Assembly: GCA_021828605.1 (NCBI GenBank)
Contig: JAJZEG010000070.1
Location: 1-9,913, forward strand
Direction of reading: 5' to 3'
From: Pseudomonadota bacterium
GTDB taxonomy: Bacteria > Pseudomonadota > Alphaproteobacteria > Acetobacterales > Acetobacteraceae
DNA: 9,913 bases
This document shows, in pieces, positions 6,986 to 9,913 of the stretch. The notes under the pieces are model-generated. The model had not been told where the DNA came from and ran no database searches. It saw only the letters and a list, made by a program, of their open reading frames with translations. Within the stretch, counting starts at the first letter, position 1. Every line of letters starts with the position of its first letter. The translations under genes were made by a program, and so were the position numbers.

Positions 6986-7837
6986 TCAGGCCGCAGTGAT
7001 GGCGCTGCGTCCGAAATAATAAATACAGACGAACAGAAACAACCAGACCACATCAACGAAATGCCAATACCAAGCAGCGGCTTCGAAGCCGAAATGGCGC
7101 TTGGGCGAAAACTGGCCTTTGATCGCGCGGAACAGGTTAACAATCAGGAAGCTGGTGCCGACGATGACATGGAAACCATGAAAGCCGGTGGCGATGAAGA
7201 ACACCGAGGGGAAAATCCCGCCATGGTAAAAATTGAACGGCGAATGGGTATATTCGAAGGCCTGTCCGCAAAGGAAGGCGAGACCCAGGGCCACCGTGCA
7301 GGCCAGGCCTTGGATCATGCCGCGACGATCATTTTCGATCAACGCGTGATGCGACCAGGTGATAGTGGTGCCGGAGAGTAACAGCACCATGGTGTTGAAC
7401 AAAGGCACGGCGAATGGGTCGATGGTGGTGACGTGCTGAGGCGGCCAGACCGGGGCGAAGGCGTAGCCCATATGGCTGGGGAAGAAAAAGAAGTTGAAAT
7501 AGGCCCAGAAGAACGAAACAAAGAACATCACTTCCGAGGAGATGAACAAGGCCATGCCGTAGCGCAGGCCGATTTGGGTGATCAATTTATGCAGGCCGGG
7601 GGTGCGCGCTTCGCGGACCACGTCGCGCCACCAGACATACATGGTCGAGACCGCGCCGAGGAAACCGGCGATCAAGAACCAATAATTTTGGTAATGGGCG
7701 ACGAAAATGATGCCGGTGGCGATCAGGATCGCGGAGATCGCGCCGCAAAGCGGCCAGATGCTGGGTTCGACCATGTGGTACGGGTGCGGCACATGCCCAA
7801 CCACTTGATCGTCTGCTGTGTGTAGATCGCCACTCAT
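6986..7837 (-). CDS. coxC: Cytochrome c oxidase subunit III
   Basis: Subunit III is a core subunit of aa3-type oxidase that holds lipids and stabilises turnover and proton uptake. The chosen start gives 283 residues, close to alphaproteobacterial homologues, with a short polar N-terminus and seven likely membrane helices. Diagnostic features are SPFNFYHGGIFPS, ATGFHGFHV (216-224), the buried conserved Glu102 in FISSEVMFF, and WHFVDVVWLFLF near the C-terminus. The ATG at 7837 was preferred because GGGAG (7845-7849) precedes it by seven bases and because the frame's 33-residue upstream extension is arginine-rich, unlike the family, and would overlap the coxF-like gene. It lies 38 bases after that gene; cox11/ctaG, usually found in this gap, is absent. 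Confidence 0.97.
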   Translation of the reverse strand: MSGDLHTADDQVVGHVPHPYHMVEPSIWPLCGAISAILIATGIIFVAHYQNYWFLIAGFLGAVSTMYVWWRDVVREARTPGLHKLITQIGLRYGMALFISSEVMFFVSFFWAYFNFFFFPSHMGYAFAPVWPPQHVTTIDPFAVPLFNTMVLLLSGTTITWSHHALIENDRRGMIQGLACTVALGLAFLCGQAFEYTHSPFNFYHGGIFPSVFFIATGFHGFHVIVGTSFLIVNLFRAIKGQFSPKRHFGFEAAAWYWHFVDVVWLFLFVCIYYFGRSAITAA

Positions 7838-7844
7838 ATCTCGT

Positions 7845-7849
7845 CTCCC
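7845..7849 (-). promoter_or_regulatory. Shine-Dalgarno site setting the coxC start
   Basis: GGGAG on the minus strand, seven bases before the ATG at 7837, supports this start over the longer in-frame extension up to 7936. Confidence 0.75.
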
Positions 7850-7875
7850 AGTATCTCGAATCCCGCGCGCGGCGG

Positions 7876-8061
7876 TTACCACATATGGCCGGTATAATAG
7901 AGCTTCGCGACCGCAATCGCGTAGATCATGACGCAAAGCCCAACCAGAAACGCCAACAACGCCTTGTTGCGACTTTTCCGGCGCCGAGCGAACTCGGCCT
8001 GCATTTCCGGTGTCCAGCCTTTACTGGTTTCAAGCGGTGTGGCGACGGGCTCGGGGGTCAT
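7876..8061 (-). CDS. coxF: Small single-span membrane protein, CoxF-like
   Basis: The 61-residue product has a Pro/Thr-rich N-terminus, a basic segment FARRRKSRNK, and one predicted membrane helix (about 33-54) ending in AKLYYTGHMW. The charge pattern suggests an N-terminus inside the cytoplasm. Small proteins of this size and layout, often called CoxF, occur between ctaB and ctaG/coxC in alphaproteobacterial oxidase operons; their function is not well defined. The assignment rests on position and general layout rather than on a diagnostic motif. The ATG is separated from the ctaB stop by a single base (TGATATG), so it is translationally coupled; no clear ribosome binding site is seen. Confidence 0.75.
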   Translation of the reverse strand: MTPEPVATPLETSKGWTPEMQAEFARRRKSRNKALLAFLVGLCVMIYAIAVAKLYYTGHMW

Positions 8062-8062
8062 A

Positions 8063-9043
8063 TCAACGGATCCAATGATCGATCACCAGCGCGCCAAGCA
8101 AGGCGAACAGATAGATCAGGGAATATTTGAACGCGGCTTTCGCTGCGGCATCGCGATTGAGGCTGACGCCCGAGCGATCCTGTGGTTCGCGCAACACGGC
8201 GACGGCGTAATAGAGAAAGGCCGAGCTGAGGCCGAGGGCCGCGATCAAATAGACCGGGCCAGCCAGGCCGAGAGACCAAGGCAAAATCGAGATGGGTAAC
8301 AGCAACGCCGTATAGATCAGGATTTCCCAGCGGGTACGCCGCGCGCCTTTGGCGACGGGCATCATCGGCACGCCTGCGCGCTCATAATCCTCGGAGGCGA
8401 ACAAAGCGAGCGACCAGAAATGCGGCGGGGTCCAGAAGAAAATCAGCGCAAACATGAGCAGCGGCAAGGTCGAGATTGAACCGGTAGCCGCCGCCCAGCC
8501 GATGATCGGCGGGAAAGCCCCGGCGGCACCGCCGATGACGATGTTTTGAGGCGTCCGCCGCTTGAGCCACATGGTATAGATAAACACGTAAAACAGGATC
8601 GAGAGAGCGAGCACCGCCGCGGCGAGCGCGTTGCTTGCGAACCACATCAGCCCGACGCTGAGCAGGGCCAAAGTGATGCCGAAGGTCAGCGCCCCTTGCG
8701 GGCTGATTCGCCCTGCGGGGATCGGGCGTTGCGCGGTGCGGCGCATAATCGCGTCAATATCGCGATCATACCACATATTGATCGCCCCGGACGCGCCGGA
8801 TCCGGCGGCGATGCTGATAATCACCGCAATGGCCAGCACCGGGTCGATCGGCACCGGGGCGACCAGCAAGCCCGCCGCGCCAGAAAACACCACCAGCGAC
8901 ATCACGCGCGGCTTGAGCAGCGCGATCCAATCGCGCGCGGTGCCGCCGAGCAAGGATTGATCGAACAAGGCCGGATCGATCAAGGCGTCGCCAACGGGTG
9001 CCGCCCGAGAGGCCGTTACCGGTTGGGGTATCGCGTTATTCAT
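8063..9043 (-). CDS. ctaB: Protoheme IX farnesyltransferase (heme o synthase)
   Basis: This UbiA-superfamily inner-membrane prenyltransferase transfers a farnesyl group from farnesyl diphosphate to heme b, giving heme o, the precursor of heme a for the oxidase encoded alongside. The 326-residue product has a ~35-residue polar N-terminus, then about eight or nine membrane helices starting with LLKPRVMSLVVFSG. The first Asp-rich motif NMWYDRDIDAIMRRT (89-103) with Asp93 and Asp97, the conserved YTMWLKRRTPQNIVIGG (156-172), and the second conserved loop SEDYERAGVPMMP (217-229) are all present, so it should be active. The gene starts 33 bases after the coxA stop; the only Shine-Dalgarno-like sequence, AAGG, is rather far (11 bases), and a short upstream frame overlaps the start. 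A cyoE name would apply equally. Confidence 0.97.
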   Translation of the reverse strand: MNNAIPQPVTASRAAPVGDALIDPALFDQSLLGGTARDWIALLKPRVMSLVVFSGAAGLLVAPVPIDPVLAIAVIISIAAGSGASGAINMWYDRDIDAIMRRTAQRPIPAGRISPQGALTFGITLALLSVGLMWFASNALAAAVLALSILFYVFIYTMWLKRRTPQNIVIGGAAGAFPPIIGWAAATGSISTLPLLMFALIFFWTPPHFWSLALFASEDYERAGVPMMPVAKGARRTRWEILIYTALLLPISILPWSLGLAGPVYLIAALGLSSAFLYYAVAVLREPQDRSGVSLNRDAAAKAAFKYSLIYLFALLGALVIDHWIR

Positions 9044-9076
9044 CGCTGTTATGACCTTGGCTCATGCCCATACGTC

Positions 9077-9913
9077 TCAGCGGATCACCGGCACGTCTTC
9101 AAACGTGTGATGCGGGGCGGGCGATGGCACGGTCCATTCCAGCGTGTTCGCACCCTCACCCCAGTAATTATCAGCCAGGACCTGCTTGGAGGTGAAAATC
9201 CGAAACAGGATATACAAGAATACCAGGGTTGAAGCGCCCGAAATCATCGCGCCGACCGAGGAGACATAGTTCCAGCCAGCAAACGCGGTCGGGTAGTCAG
9301 GATAGCGACGCGGCATGCCCGCGAGGCCAAGAAAATGCTGCGGGAAGAAGGTTAGATTGACGCCGATGAAAAAGCTCCAGAAATGCACCTTGCCCCAGAA
9401 TTCGGGATAAGGATGACCATACATTTTGCCGATCCAGTAGTAAAAACCAGCAAAAATAGCGAATACCGATCCCATCGAGAGTACGTAATGGAAATGGGCG
9501 ATCACGAAATAGGTGTTGTGCAATTCGGTATCGAGACCGGCATTGGCGAGCACCACGCCGGTCGCACCGCCGACCACGAACATGAAAATGAAGCCGATGG
9601 CCCAGAGCATCGGGGTTTTCAGCTCAATCGAGCCGCCCCACATGGTTGCCAGCCAAGAGAACACTTTCACCCCGGTTGGCACCGCGATCACCAAGGTTGC
9701 GGCTTCGAAATAAACCTTCGAATCCACCGAGATGCCGGAGACGAACATGTGATGCGCCCAGACCACGAAACCGACAAAGCCGATGGCGACCATGGCATAG
9801 ACCATGCCGAGATAGCCGAAAATCGGCTTTTTCGAGAAGGTTGAGACCACATGGCTGATAATGCCGAAGGCGGGCAGGATCATGATATAGACTTCGGGAT
9901 GGCCGAAGAACCA
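9077..9913 (-). CDS. coxA: Cytochrome c oxidase subunit I, N-terminal part outside the window
   Basis: Subunit I carries heme a, heme a3 and CuB, and reduces oxygen while pumping protons. The last 278 residues are visible (first codon at the right edge taken as residue 1). They begin inside the CuB site, WFFGHPEVY, with the His5-Tyr9 pair expected to be cross-linked. The two further CuB histidines are His54-His55 in WAHHMFVSG, the K-channel lysine is Lys83 in GVKVFSW, and His140 and His142 in [12 protein letters not shown] are the heme a3 and heme a ligands. These features identify an aa3-type, A-family heme-copper oxidase. The C-terminus ends ...[10 protein letters not shown]. The missing half, with the D-channel, and probably coxB lie beyond the right edge. 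It is the first visible gene of the minus-strand operon. Confidence 0.98.
   Translation of the reverse strand, partial: WFFGHPEVYIMILPAFGIISHVVSTFSKKPIFGYLGMVYAMVAIGFVGFVVWAHHMFVSGISVDSKVYFEAATLVIAVPTGVKVFSWLATMWGGSIELKTPMLWAIGFIFMFVVGGATGVVLANAGLDTELHNTYFVIAHFHYVLSMGSVFAIFAGFYYWIGKMYGHPYPEFWGKVHFWSFFIGVNLTFFPQHFLGLAGMPRRYPDYPTAFAGWNYVSSVGAMISGASTLVFLYILFRIFTSKQVLADNYWGEGANTLEWTVPSPAPHHTFEDVPVIR

Noticed and set aside
6605..7381. 258-codon plus-strand frame opposite surf1 and coxC.
   Set aside because: No recognisable domain; crosses the boundary of two well-supported minus-strand genes, so it is a shadow frame.
7838..7936. In-frame N-terminal extension of coxC by 33 residues.
   Set aside because: Arginine-rich and unlike the family, overlaps the coxF-like gene, and the ATG at 7837 has a good Shine-Dalgarno site.

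Overview
The window looks like chromosomal DNA of an alphaproteobacterium. It is moderately GC-rich, and its cytochrome c oxidase cluster has the alphaproteobacterial layout coxA, ctaB, a small coxF-like gene, coxC, surf1. The low-resolution feel of the proteins (tricorn-like S41 protease, YeiE-like LysR regulator, second-type ClpP) would fit the Rhodospirillales/Acetobacteraceae, but that placement is inference and not proven by the sequence.

Left part, plus strand (1-3767): the 3' portion of a large tricorn-type S41 protease with beta-propellers, PDZ and catalytic domain, closed by an intrinsic terminator. It is followed by a monocistronic ClpP-like serine peptidase gene with a good ribosome binding site and its own strong terminator. 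That terminator sits at a convergent junction and overlaps the stop codon of the next gene.

Right part, minus strand (9913 down to 3754): an apparent operon runs right to left: coxA (5' end outside the window), ctaB (heme o synthase), coxF-like membrane peptide, coxC (subunit III), surf1 (heme a insertion chaperone) and an M32 metallocarboxypeptidase. Most gene junctions are very tight (TGATATG, TGAACCATG and TGATG). The operon makes the terminal oxidase core, its heme o precursor and an assembly factor; the peptidase is an unexpected tail gene. A 110-base gap carrying two large inverted repeats separates the peptidase from a YeiE/CysL-like LysR regulator gene.

No wholly new system is evident. 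The points most worth checking are departures from family consensus in otherwise intact genes: an Asn at the expected catalytic Asp position of the ClpP homologue, loss of the conserved His in the NNHxxYAxTWF motif of SURF1, absence of ctaG/cox11 between coxF and coxC, and a double palindromic intergenic element that supplies the peptidase stop codon. There are no tRNA, rRNA, CRISPR or insertion-sequence signatures that I can see, and no gene-free stretch longer than about 135 bases.
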